DNA of 64,000 bases. Source: Archangium sp. GTDB taxonomy: Bacteria; Myxococcota; Myxococcia; Myxococcales; Myxococcaceae. Location of the stretch: NCBI GenBank assembly GCA_030695565.1, contig JAUYRZ010000042.1, forward strand, positions 62,001 through 126,000, written 5' to 3'. Of this stretch, positions 37,633 to 45,604 are shown piece by piece. The position numbers and the translations under genes are program-made. The notes beneath the pieces are model-generated. The model ran no database searches. It saw only the letters and a list, made by a program, of their open reading frames with translations, and was not told the DNA's origin. The stretch's first letter is position 1. Every line of letters starts with the position of its first letter.

Positions 37633-38769
37633 ATGGCGAAGGCGACGCAGGGCGAACTGCCACCGGCGCTGGTCACCCTGCTGGGTGCGATCATCGACCG
37701 CGAGTTGGCGGTCCGTTTGAGCGAGGTGATGGCGGCCGCGGGGCGGTGCATCGAGCGGTTGGCGGGCATCAACCTGGTCGCGCTCGAGCCGAACGAGGCT
37801 GGTGAAGGCAGCGCCGATCTCGCGCTGTGGGAAAAGACGGCGCCCGCTGTCGGCGAGATGGTGGTGGCGGTCAACGAGCTGTGCGCCGTGATCGACGCGA
37901 GCTTTCCGCCTTCGCGCAGCCGGGCGAGCCTGTTTGGTGAAGACGGCTCTGATCAGCGCGCGGAGTACGAGGCGGCGGCGGTGTTCCGAACGATTGGCCC
38001 GCTGATTCAGAAAGAGGTGGCTGAGGTGGGCGCGTTGATGCGCAGGCCCGAGCTGCTTTCCAGCCCCTGGTCGTTGTTGTCCGAGCTTCAGCGCCTGCGT
38101 GCCGACATTCGCGCGCGGGTGAGTGATGGCGTGTACCTGTCGGCGGCCGCGCTCGGCCCGGTGTCACGTGAAGAGGTCGTGCCGGGCTTCGGGCAGGAGG
38201 TGCTGCGCGCGCTCAGCTTTCGCGGCACGGCTTCGGCGCTGCGGAGAACGGCCAGTCAGCGCCTGGAGACCGGCACCGTCGGCGCCCGGCTCGCGAAGAC
38301 GCTCGAGGAAGACTTCGAGGCCTTCACCACGATGCCGGCGTGGCGGCACGTGAAGATCGAGACGAAACGATCGATGCTCGAGCTGCGTTCACGGCTGACC
38401 CGCCTCGCGGGTGAAGGCGAGACCGGCGTGGGCGAGGTGCGCGAGGCGGCCGAGCCGATGCTGGCGATGCTGGAGGCGACCAGCTTCGAGCTCTCGCGCA
38501 GCCTGCTGATCGCGCACGATCGAGAGGCGCGGCACCTGGCCTTGCGCAGGGCCGAGCAGGCTGAGCTGCACCTGACCCTGGGCACTGGAGCGGCGGGGTG
38601 GGCGCTGGATGCGGCGTTCGAAGCCGCCACGCCGCTGCGGGGTTGCAATGAGCACGTGGATCAATTGATGCGGGAGGCGAGCAAGCTGGCGGTGGGAGAA
38701 CTGCCGGAGTCAGAGCTCATGCCGCTGGCGGCCGAGTTCGCCGCCGCGTTGAGCCGGCTCGATCTCTAA
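37633..38769 (+). CDS. Helical protein of unknown function
   Basis: 378 residues, predicted mostly alpha-helical, Ala/Leu/Glu-rich, with no membrane segment, signal peptide or recognised motif. Cysteines are few. It starts one base after the stop of the L7/L12-like membrane protein, so the two are probably co-expressed and may act together. The gene ends in convergence with a YkgJ-family gene, separated by a hairpin. No homology recognised. Confidence 0.7.
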   Translation: MAKATQGELPPALVTLLGAIIDRELAVRLSEVMAAAGRCIERLAGINLVALEPNEAGEGSADLALWEKTAPAVGEMVVAVNELCAVIDASFPPSRSRASLFGEDGSDQRAEYEAAAVFRTIGPLIQKEVAEVGALMRRPELLSSPWSLLSELQRLRADIRARVSDGVYLSAAALGPVSREEVVPGFGQEVLRALSFRGTASALRRTASQRLETGTVGARLAKTLEEDFEAFTTMPAWRHVKIETKRSMLELRSRLTRLAGEGETGVGEVREAAEPMLAMLEATSFELSRSLLIAHDREARHLALRRAEQAELHLTLGTGAAGWALDAAFEAATPLRGCNEHVDQLMREASKLAVGELPESELMPLAAEFAAALSRLDL

Positions 38770-38823
38770 GTTTCTGAAGGCTCAAACTTCAAGAACCAAG
38801 CTCCAAAACCCAAGCCCCAAGCC

Positions 38824-38846
38824 CCCTCTCCCCGAGGGGGAGAGGG
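38824..38846. terminator. Convergent hairpin (dispersed element, copy 6)
   Basis: CCCTCTCCCC GA G GGGGAGAGGG: a perfect 10-bp stem (38824-38833 with 38837-38846) between two convergent genes. It belongs to the dispersed family and may serve as a bidirectional terminator. The A/C-rich bases 38770-38820 show no other feature. Confidence 0.6.
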
Positions 38847-38849
38847 CGG

Positions 38850-39143
38850 TCACCCCTTCATCGAAGTCCGACCGCGCAACCGAACCTGATCCGCCTCTTC
38901 AGTGAGCTCAAAGTACGCCAGGTACTTCGCGACGCGCTCTTCCAGGGTCGGAGCCTCGATCTTCAAACACAGCTCATCGGCCGCATAGCTCCGGCACACG
39001 GCGGGCCGGTTCTCATACGCAGTGCACAGATTGTCCGCGCCGAGGTGAGGGCACCGAAGCCCCAGCGGCTTGTCGAGCGCCGCGATGTCCGGCGCCACAC
39101 AACACGCTCCACATTTCGTGCACTCGTACGCGCCCACGTTCAA
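38850..39143 (-). CDS. YkgJ-family cysteine-cluster protein
   Basis: About 97 residues from TTG 39143, which overlaps the previous stop (TTGA); GTG 39137 is an alternative and the longest frame starts at 39173. Cysteine pattern CTKCGACCV ... CPHLGADNLC ... RPAVCRSY ... LCLKIEAP matches the YkgJ/Fe-S-Zn cluster family (CxxCGxCC start), small proteins thought to bind zinc or an iron-sulfur cluster. It is coupled to the laminin-B-domain gene upstream. Function of the family is poorly known. Confidence 0.85.
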   Translation of the reverse strand: MNVGAYECTKCGACCVAPDIAALDKPLGLRCPHLGADNLCTAYENRPAVCRSYAADELCLKIEAPTLEERVAKYLAYFELTEEADQVRLRGRTSMKG

Positions 39144-39718
39144 TCCCGGCCCAGGTACACGTTGTCGATACACGCGGTGTCATTGAGCCCATCGAAGAAC
39201 TCGCCGCGAATGCGCACGCTGCGCAGATCGCTGAGCACGGTGCGCAGATCCGCCTCGGTCGCATCGGCACCGGGACCACTGGGCTCATCGATGCGCCACC
39301 CCGAGGAGCCGTCGAAGCGCACCGAATACGGAGTCCAATCGAGGCCCGGCGCGAAGCGGAGGAACCAGGTCACCGCGAGCCCGCCGCCGTTGAGCACCAC
39401 GTCGCGGCCGCGCACCTGGTTGAAGATGGTCGCCTGCTTGAGATCGAAGGTGAGCCGCTTGCCCATGGCCGCCGACGCGTTGCCCAGGAACTTCTGGGGG
39501 GCGACGAAGTACCAGGTGTCGCCATTGCCTTCGTCGCGGCCGCACAGGTGGCCTGCGGGGTTGCCCCCTTCACGGATCAGCTGGGGCGGAGGCGAGGGGT
39601 CTCCGTTGTTGGAGAGCGTCCACGCTTCGTCGTCACCCTCGAAGGTGCTCCCGGCGAAAGCAGCGGGCCCGCAGGCGAAGGCGAACAGCGCGAAGGCGGG
39701 CACGACCAGGAAACGCAC
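39140..39718 (-). CDS. Secreted protein with laminin-B-type domain
   Basis: 192 residues. Signal peptide about 1-22 (MRFLVVPAFALFAFACGPAAFA; a lipoprotein reading with Cys16 is possible). The body matches the laminin B (laminin IV type A) pattern: FEGDDEAW ..., GNPAGHLCGRD, TWYFVAPQKFLGNASAAMGK, LTFDLKQ, VRIRGEFFDGLNDTACIDNV. This is a beta-sandwich domain used in extracellular contact. ATG 39718. The downstream YkgJ gene overlaps it by 4 bases. Confidence 0.88.
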   Translation of the reverse strand: MRFLVVPAFALFAFACGPAAFAGSTFEGDDEAWTLSNNGDPSPPPQLIREGGNPAGHLCGRDEGNGDTWYFVAPQKFLGNASAAMGKRLTFDLKQATIFNQVRGRDVVLNGGGLAVTWFLRFAPGLDWTPYSVRFDGSSGWRIDEPSGPGADATEADLRTVLSDLRSVRIRGEFFDGLNDTACIDNVYLGRD

Positions 39719-39748
39719 GCGCTCGTTGTATCAGAGCGAGGCCGCCTG

Positions 39749-40912
39749 TCATGGCAATGGCGGCGGCCAGGGCTTGAGCCCGGAGATGCGCTCCGAATCG
39801 GTGGTCACCTGTTCGACCTGCGCGCGTTCGCGGCGGCAGAAGTCCTTCACGGCGCGTTCGAGGCCGGGGTGGAAGATCTTGTGCACGCTGTGGATCTCGG
39901 TGGGCTCGAAGCCGCGGGAGATCTTGTGCTCTCCGCCCGCGCCCGGCTCGAACACCTGCAGCCCCCGCGCGATGGCATCGTCGACCGAGTGGTACAGGCA
40001 GACGTGAAAGTGGAGGAAGGGGTGCTCTTCAAAACAGCCCCAGTACCGGCCGTAGAGCCGCTGCGGGGTGTGCAGGTTGAAGGCGCCGGCGATCACCTCG
40101 TTCTTCTGCTCGGCGACCACCAGCTCGATGGCGTCGGGCATGTCGGCGAAGGCGCGGTGAAAGAAGTCTCGGGTCAGCTGAATCGGCCCCCACGCGTGCC
40201 GGGAGGCGGTGGCTTCGTAGAAGCGCCAGGCGAGCTCGGCGTGCTTCTTGGTGAGCTCCGCGCTGCGCACCGTGCGCAAGGTGATGCCCTGGGTGGCGGC
40301 GGCGGCACGCTCTCGCTTGAACTGGTTGCGCCGCTTGGAATCGAAGCGCGAGAGGTAGTCGTCGTAGGTGCGGTAGCCGGGGTTCTGCCAGTGGTACTGC
40401 ATGGTGCTGCGGCGGAAGAAGCCGGCCGCCTCGAGGGTGAGCGCTTCGGCTTCGGGAGGGAAGAGCACGTGCAGCGAAGAGCAGCCCTCGTCTTTCGCCC
40501 ACCCGGTCATCGCGGTGAGCAGCGCGCGGCGGAGCTTTGGTTCGTCTTCTCCCGGGGCGACCAGAAACCGGCGCGCGGTGAGGGGCGAGAGCGGCAGGCC
40601 GACGAGGAGCTTGGGGTAGTAGTTCACGCCGAACTGCTGCGCGGCGTTGGCCCAGCCGAAGTCGTAGACGTATTCGCCCATCGAGTGGTGCTTGCGGTAC
40701 GCGGGCGCGGCGGCGACGAGGGCGTCACCCCGCCAGAGCGTGAAGTGAACGGGCTCCCAACCGCGTTCGGCCGAGGCAGAGCCGGACGCTTCCATGGCGT
40801 GGATCCACTCCCAACGCAGCACCGGCGCGTCGGAGGGGACGAGGAGGGCGTTCCATTGGGTGCGAGGTGCGTCGGTGATCGACTCGAGCACCCGAAGGCG
40901 TGGCTCCGACAT
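39749..40912 (-). CDS. FemAB-like GNAT family acyltransferase (DUF482 type)
   Basis: 387 residues. Phrases such as VLRWEWIHAMEASGS, AAPAYRKHHSMGEYVYDFGWA, YYPKLLVGLPLSPLTARRFL, FPPEAEALTLEAAGFFRR and GCFEEHPFLHFHVCLYHSVDDAI match the DUF482 (peptidoglycan-biosynthesis-related, FemAB-like) family, which has a duplicated GNAT fold. An aminoacyl- or acyl-transferring enzyme is expected; the natural substrate is unknown. ATG 40912 (MSEPRLRVLESI). It is followed by a 30-base gap to the laminin-B gene on the same strand. Confidence 0.85.
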   Translation of the reverse strand: MSEPRLRVLESITDAPRTQWNALLVPSDAPVLRWEWIHAMEASGSASAERGWEPVHFTLWRGDALVAAAPAYRKHHSMGEYVYDFGWANAAQQFGVNYYPKLLVGLPLSPLTARRFLVAPGEDEPKLRRALLTAMTGWAKDEGCSSLHVLFPPEAEALTLEAAGFFRRSTMQYHWQNPGYRTYDDYLSRFDSKRRNQFKRERAAAATQGITLRTVRSAELTKKHAELAWRFYEATASRHAWGPIQLTRDFFHRAFADMPDAIELVVAEQKNEVIAGAFNLHTPQRLYGRYWGCFEEHPFLHFHVCLYHSVDDAIARGLQVFEPGAGGEHKISRGFEPTEIHSVHKIFHPGLERAVKDFCRRERAQVEQVTTDSERISGLKPWPPPLP

Positions 40913-41027
40913 CAGGCGAGCAAGCTAACCGCGGTCCTCGAGACTGGCACCCGCCAGTGCAGAAGGAAGGAGGCGCCCGGCGGGACTCCCCGAAAGAGGG
41001 GGATGTGTGCTAGGTGCGGTTTCACCC

Positions 41028-41918
41028 ATGAAAAATACCCCTGTACGCCTCGCGCTCCTCTCCGCAGCGCTCTTCCTGATCGGCTGTCCTGGCCCGAAGG
41101 ACGAGTGCAAGATCAACACTGACTGTGCAACTGGGCAGATCTGCTCTGCCAACAAATGCGTCGCCACGAACATGGGCGGCGGCATTGGCGGTGGCACGAC
41201 GACGGGCGGCGGCACGGCGACGGGTGGCGGCACCGGCGGTGGCGGCGGCCTGGTGACCGGTTGCAACATCGGCTCGCAGAACTGCCAGCCGGGCGAGTCG
41301 TGCATGCTCACGAACACCATGGGCGCGACGGCCTGCTTCCCCGGCACGTGCGATGTGGTCACGCAGAACTGCCCGACGGCCAGCGACAAGTGCTCCTATG
41401 CAGCCCTCCCTGACGGCGGCACCGGCCGTGTCTGTGCGCCGGCGGGCAACATCGGAGAGGGCGGCGCATGCGGAGCGGGCGCTGACCTCTGCGCGAAGGG
41501 CCTCGTCTGCATCAACGGCACCTGCTCGAAGTACTGCTACCAGACGAGCAACTGCACCGCGGCCACCAACGGCCAGTGCGTGGGTGTGGTGCAGATCGGT
41601 GGCACGGCTGAGCTGCCCACCACCTGCATCAACATCGCTTCGTGCGACCCGCTCCTGCAGAACTGCCCGATGGCTGCCGAGGCCTGCTCGCTCACCCAGA
41701 GCGGCCCCGGCTGTATTCCGGCGGGCAACGTGGCGATCGGGGCCGACTGCAGAATGGGCAACTGTGTGAAGGGCGCGGCCTGCCTCGGCACCCAGGCGGC
41801 GGCGAGCTGCCGCCCCTTCTGCAACCTCGACGGCGGCATGCCCACCTGCGCCTCCGGCGCGTGCGGCGGCCTGAGGGATTCGAACATGGTCGTGCAGCCT
41901 TTCGGCGCCTGCCAGTAA
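41028..41918 (+). CDS. Cys-rich lipoprotein
   Basis: 296 residues from ATG 41028; the longer frame from 41007 adds residues before the signal. Lipobox in ALFLIGCPGP gives a lipid-anchored Cys. A Gly/Thr-rich linker (about 47-73) follows, then about 24 cysteines in repeated CxxxxCxxGxxC-like spacings (CATGQICSANKC, CQPGESCML, CAKGLVCINGTC), as in EGF-like or myxobacterial Cys-rich surface proteins. Disulfide-rich and probably outer-membrane attached. The 115-base upstream gap ends in GGTTTCACCC just before ATG. Confidence 0.85.
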   Translation: MKNTPVRLALLSAALFLIGCPGPKDECKINTDCATGQICSANKCVATNMGGGIGGGTTTGGGTATGGGTGGGGGLVTGCNIGSQNCQPGESCMLTNTMGATACFPGTCDVVTQNCPTASDKCSYAALPDGGTGRVCAPAGNIGEGGACGAGADLCAKGLVCINGTCSKYCYQTSNCTAATNGQCVGVVQIGGTAELPTTCINIASCDPLLQNCPMAAEACSLTQSGPGCIPAGNVAIGADCRMGNCVKGAACLGTQAAASCRPFCNLDGGMPTCASGACGGLRDSNMVVQPFGACQ

Positions 41919-41939
41919 GTCGCCTCGCGTCTTGAAGAG

Positions 41940-41978
41940 CGGGCCCGTCTCCTTCGGTGGAGGCGGGCCTTTCTCTTT
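41940..41978. terminator. Rho-independent terminator between convergent genes
   Basis: GGCCCGTCTCC, loop TTCGGT, GGAGGCGGGCC (one G-T pair), then TTTCTCTTT. It ends the Cys-rich lipoprotein gene; the minus-strand desaturase stop overlaps its last bases. Confidence 0.85.
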
Positions 41979-42957
41979 ACGACTGACGCGTGAGCAAGCC
42001 GACCGCGGGCCGCTCTTCCGGCGTGGGCAGCGGGGCTTTGGGATCGAAGGTGCCGAACCGGCTCTGCGCCTTGAGCAAGGCACGCTGCTCCGGCGAATAG
42101 CTGTCGTGCGCGTGTTTCGCTTCATGCCGCGGCTCACGCACTTCCCACACCACGCCGAACCACGAGAGCACCTTGAGCGCGTAGTAGGTGAGATCGAGCT
42201 CCCACCAGAACCAGCCCTGGCGCGCGCTGATCTGCGACGAGTGGTGGTTGTTGTGCCAGCCCTCACCGAAGGTGATCAACGCGAGCAGGAAGCTGTTCCG
42301 GCTGGTGTCTTGCGTGAGGTAGCGGCGCTTGCCGAACAGATGCGAGAGCGAGTTGATGGTGAACGTCGCGTGCCACAGCAGCACCGTGGGCACGATGCCC
42401 AGCCAGACCACCGCCGGCAGGCCGCCCACGAACCCGGCGATCACCAGCCCGCTGACGGCCGGCACGAGATGGTGCTCGTTGAGCCACACCAGCTCGGGGA
42501 ACCGCGAGAAGTCCTTGATGGTGTCGTAGTCGGTCTTCTCGAACCGCTTGGCGAGGATCCACCCCATGTGGCTCCACCAGAAACCGCGGTGCATGGGCGA
42601 GTGCAGATCGGCTTCGGTGTCGGAGTGTTTGTGGTGCTGCCGGTGATGCGCCGCCCACCACAACACGCCCTTCTGCACGCTCATCTGCGCAAGCCACGCG
42701 AGCACGAACTGAAAGACCCGGCTGGTCTTGAACGACCGATGCGAGAAGTAGCGGTGGTAGCCCGCGGTCACCGCGAACATGCGCAGGGCGTACGAGGCGA
42801 GGGCGAGCAGCACCCACTCCCATCGGATGCCCGTGACGAACACCAGGCCCACCAGCAGGTGGAAGCCGAGAAACGGCACACTCGCGGCCCACTGGGGTCG
42901 GTCGAGCTGCGAATCAGGCTGGTCAACAGGCGCTTCGGTCACGGTGGTCTGCCTCAC
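41977..42957 (-). CDS. Fatty acyl desaturase, delta-9 (acyl-CoA/stearoyl-CoA) type
   Basis: 326 residues. Three histidine boxes that bind the diiron centre: HRYFSH, HHRQHHKHSD (HRxHH form) and HNNHH in EGWHNNHHSSQ; further family mark NSLSHLFGKRRY. Four or more membrane helices. It introduces a double bond into a saturated acyl chain, using an electron-transfer partner not seen here. Start taken as GTG 42957; GTG 42942 is an alternative. A Pho-box-like direct repeat lies upstream. The stop overlaps the convergent terminator. Confidence 0.92.
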   Translation of the reverse strand: MRQTTVTEAPVDQPDSQLDRPQWAASVPFLGFHLLVGLVFVTGIRWEWVLLALASYALRMFAVTAGYHRYFSHRSFKTSRVFQFVLAWLAQMSVQKGVLWWAAHHRQHHKHSDTEADLHSPMHRGFWWSHMGWILAKRFEKTDYDTIKDFSRFPELVWLNEHHLVPAVSGLVIAGFVGGLPAVVWLGIVPTVLLWHATFTINSLSHLFGKRRYLTQDTSRNSFLLALITFGEGWHNNHHSSQISARQGWFWWELDLTYYALKVLSWFGVVWEVREPRHEAKHAHDSYSPEQRALLKAQSRFGTFDPKAPLPTPEERPAVGLLTRQS

Positions 42958-42990
42958 GAGGTATTCGTGACGGCATCAACACCGAGAAGG

Positions 42991-43048
42991 GTCATCCCAC
43001 TGTCATGAGCGCGCGCGTGGAGGGCGCCCAGCGTCATCCAACTGTCAT
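42991..43048 (-). promoter_or_regulatory. Tandem Pho-box-like GTCAT direct repeats
   Basis: Two 17-base units, 42991-43007 and 43033-43049, differ at one base. Each holds two GTCAT boxes 11 bases apart, the second as CTGTCAT; units are 42 bases (four turns) apart. The PhoB consensus is CTGTCAT-N4-CTGTCAT with the same 11-base period. The sites are 34-92 bases upstream of the desaturase start, but in the opposite orientation to it. Confidence 0.55.
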
Positions 43049-44463
43049 GGCTGCGTCGAATGACCCAAAGACGCCAGCCAACCGTCGAATTCGGGCTTCC
43101 CGCGCAAGGATTTCAGGTCGGGGTCGGTGCGCGCTTCGGCCGCGTTCCGGTAGCCATTCTGCGCCGCCAGGGTGAGCAAGCGCAGGGCCTCGTCGGGCCG
43201 GTTGGCCTGCGCCCAATCGCACGCCGCCGTGTACGCGAGGCTCGCGTGCGGCTCTTCGTGAAACGCGGCTTCAGCGGCCTGGGCGGCCCTGGTGAAGTCC
43301 TGCCGCACGTAGTGAACCCGCTCGGCCATGGAGAACGCGCGCGCCATGCGAACGCCCGGCAGCGCCCGTGCTTCTTTCTCCCGCTCACCGCGAATGAGGG
43401 CACCCGCGAACTCGTGCAGCAGGGCCTCGTCACCGCTTTGAGCGGCCTGGGCCCAGAGGGGGATCGCGCGCGTCTCGTCGCCCACCAGGCTGAAGCCGGC
43501 GGCCAACGCATGCGGCGGCACCTGGAGCCCCTGCACCTGGCTGAAATGATCCAGCGCACGGCGGCCGCTGCTCTCCTTGAGCGAGATCCACCCGAGCAAC
43601 ACGTGCGCGCGGCTGCGAAGGAGGGGCGGGGTGTCGGCCGCCTCGATGACGCCGCTGGCGATGAGCCCGGCCTCGGTGAGTTTGTTCTCGCGATACAGCG
43701 TCTCGGCCCGTTCGATGACCGTGGTGAGCGGGTGCGCAGCGAAGCCGGTGGGCAGCTCTCCGCGCTGGTAGGCGCCGATGTTCGCGAAGGTGCGCATCAC
43801 CATCAACGCCACCAACGCGGCCACGAAGATCTGCTGGGTGGCGATGGAGGCCATCAACAGCAACGCGGCCATGCCCAGCGCGACCACCTGGGCCACCATG
43901 AAACCCGGGCGGCCGAGCATGCGGGTCAGCAGCACGGTGGTGATCCGCCCGCCATCGAGCGTGCTGATGGGCAGCAGGTTGAGCGCCGTCCAGAACAGGT
44001 TGGCGAAGGCGATGCCGCTGGCGAAGTAGCGCGCCCAATCAGGCAGCACCGGGCCGCCCACCAGCGCGACGAGGCCGGCGAACACTCCGAGCGCGAGACC
44101 GGCAGCGGGGCCGGCGAGGGTGAAGAGCAGGTCTTGCCACCACTCGAGGTGTTCGGCGCCTTCGGCCCGCGTGAGGCCACCCAGGCCGACGAGCTGAATG
44201 CTGGGCTTGGCTCCGAAGCTGCGCGCGGCGAAGGCGTGACCGAGCTCGTGCACCAGCACCGAGAACGAGACCAGCGCCATCCAGCCCAGCACCACCGCGA
44301 TCAACGTGGGCGTGCGCAGCGGGTGGTTCACGTTCGAAAGCACCTGCGTGGGCCAGGCGCTGGGGCCTTTGTAGTCGATGAAGCCCCAGGCAATGAGCGC
44401 ACTGATCGCCAGGTGAATCGCGTGCACCTCGACGGGGATGGAGCCAACGCGGAAGCGGATCAA
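43045..44463 (-). CDS. Site-2 protease family (M50) metalloprotease with TPR-like tail
   Basis: 472 residues from TTG 44463. Intramembrane zinc protease: HELGH in SVLVHELGHAFAA (zinc ligands and catalytic Glu) and the third ligand Asp in LLPISTLDGGRI. About five membrane helices in residues 1-225. The C-terminal half (about 240-470) is helical, with TPR-like repeats (for example ERAETLYRENKLTEAGLIA and ALDHFSQVQGL) ending in DEALRLLTLAAQNGYRNA. Family members cut membrane-bound regulators or signal-peptide remnants. Substrate not known. Confidence 0.88.
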   Translation of the reverse strand: MIRFRVGSIPVEVHAIHLAISALIAWGFIDYKGPSAWPTQVLSNVNHPLRTPTLIAVVLGWMALVSFSVLVHELGHAFAARSFGAKPSIQLVGLGGLTRAEGAEHLEWWQDLLFTLAGPAAGLALGVFAGLVALVGGPVLPDWARYFASGIAFANLFWTALNLLPISTLDGGRITTVLLTRMLGRPGFMVAQVVALGMAALLLMASIATQQIFVAALVALMVMRTFANIGAYQRGELPTGFAAHPLTTVIERAETLYRENKLTEAGLIASGVIEAADTPPLLRSRAHVLLGWISLKESSGRRALDHFSQVQGLQVPPHALAAGFSLVGDETRAIPLWAQAAQSGDEALLHEFAGALIRGEREKEARALPGVRMARAFSMAERVHYVRQDFTRAAQAAEAAFHEEPHASLAYTAACDWAQANRPDEALRLLTLAAQNGYRNAAEARTDPDLKSLRGKPEFDGWLASLGHSTQP

Positions 44464-44517
44464 GACGAGCGCGTTCTAACATCCGACACGGCCGCATGCC
44501 TTCGCTAGAAGCAGCGC

Positions 44518-45603
44518 ATGGCTGAGCCGTTCAAGAACCTCATCGGACCCGCGCAGGTCGACTGGCTTGCCGGTCGCCTGTCCGCGGCCTGGGCTGCGTT
44601 TCCTGCCGACGAATTCCGGCGCAAGGCGAAGGCGGGGCTCGCGTCGCTCGAGCTGAAGGCGCGCGCTCGGCATCTGGCTGATGCGCTCGAGGCCACGCTC
44701 CCTCAGAAGCAGGCGCTCGAGGTGCTGATCAAATTGCTCCAGGCGGAGCAAGGTGAAGGCGGTGGTTTCCGCTACCTCGCCATCAGCGAGTTTCTCGAGC
44801 GGCGCGGCCCCGACGATGTCGAGCAGGCGCTGCGCGCGAACTACGAACTGACTCAGCGTTTCACGAGCGAGTTTTGCATTCGCACGCTGATCTTGTCAGC
44901 GCCCGAGCGCACGATGAGCGCGCTGACGAAGTGGGCCGGTGATCCCAGCGAACACGTGCGCCGGCTCGTTTCAGAAGGCACCCGGCCGCGCTTGCCCTGG
45001 GGGCGTCAACTGCCTCCGTTCATCGCCGACCCCTCGCCGGTTCTCCCGCTGCTCGAGCGCTTGAAAGACGACGAGAGCGAATACGTGCGCCGCTCGGTGT
45101 CGAACAATCTGAACGACATCGCGAAGGATCACCCCGAGGTGGTCTTGAAGATCGCCAAGGCGTGGCTGGTGAAAGCGAGCCCCCAGCGCAAGCGGCTGGT
45201 GGAGCACGGCCTGCGCACGTTGCTCAAACGCGGCGATGCGCGCGCCCTCGCGTTGATCGGTGCTCACGGCGCTGACTCTCTACGCGTCACGGGCAAGGTC
45301 AGCCCGGCGCGGGTGAAGCTGGGCGATCGGGTGACCTTCGTGGCCACGGTGCGCAATGACGGCAAGAAGCTGCTCCACGCGGTGCTGGAAGCCCGGGTGC
45401 ACTTCGTCAAGGTGAAGGGCACCTCGGTGAAGCCGTTCCGCCTGGCGCGGGTCGATTTGAAGCCCGGGCAGGAGGTGGCCATCACCCGTTCGCTCGAGCT
45501 GCAGCACCGCAGCATTCGCCGGTTGTTCACCGGGGTTCACGAGGTGGAATTGCAGGTCAACGGCGCCCGCTCACCCATGGGGAGCTTCAGGTTGGAGGTG
45601 TGA
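44518..45603 (+). CDS. alkC: DNA alkylation repair protein AlkC
   Basis: 361 residues of the AlkC/AlkD HEAT-like-repeat glycosylase superfamily. N-terminal region AEPFKNLIGPAQVDWLA and repeat motifs HVRRLVSEGTRPRLPWG and YVRRSVSNNLNDIAKDHP are characteristic of AlkC. The C-terminal 100 residues (VSPARVKLGDRVTFVATVRN ...) form an Ig-like beta domain, a feature reported for AlkC that contacts the lesion. Expected reaction: removal of 3-methyladenine or 3-methylcytosine from DNA. ATG 44518. The stop is one base before the TTG of dusB. Confidence 0.88.
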   Translation: MAEPFKNLIGPAQVDWLAGRLSAAWAAFPADEFRRKAKAGLASLELKARARHLADALEATLPQKQALEVLIKLLQAEQGEGGGFRYLAISEFLERRGPDDVEQALRANYELTQRFTSEFCIRTLILSAPERTMSALTKWAGDPSEHVRRLVSEGTRPRLPWGRQLPPFIADPSPVLPLLERLKDDESEYVRRSVSNNLNDIAKDHPEVVLKIAKAWLVKASPQRKRLVEHGLRTLLKRGDARALALIGAHGADSLRVTGKVSPARVKLGDRVTFVATVRNDGKKLLHAVLEARVHFVKVKGTSVKPFRLARVDLKPGQEVAITRSLELQHRSIRRLFTGVHEVELQVNGARSPMGSFRLEV

Positions 45604-45604
45604 G

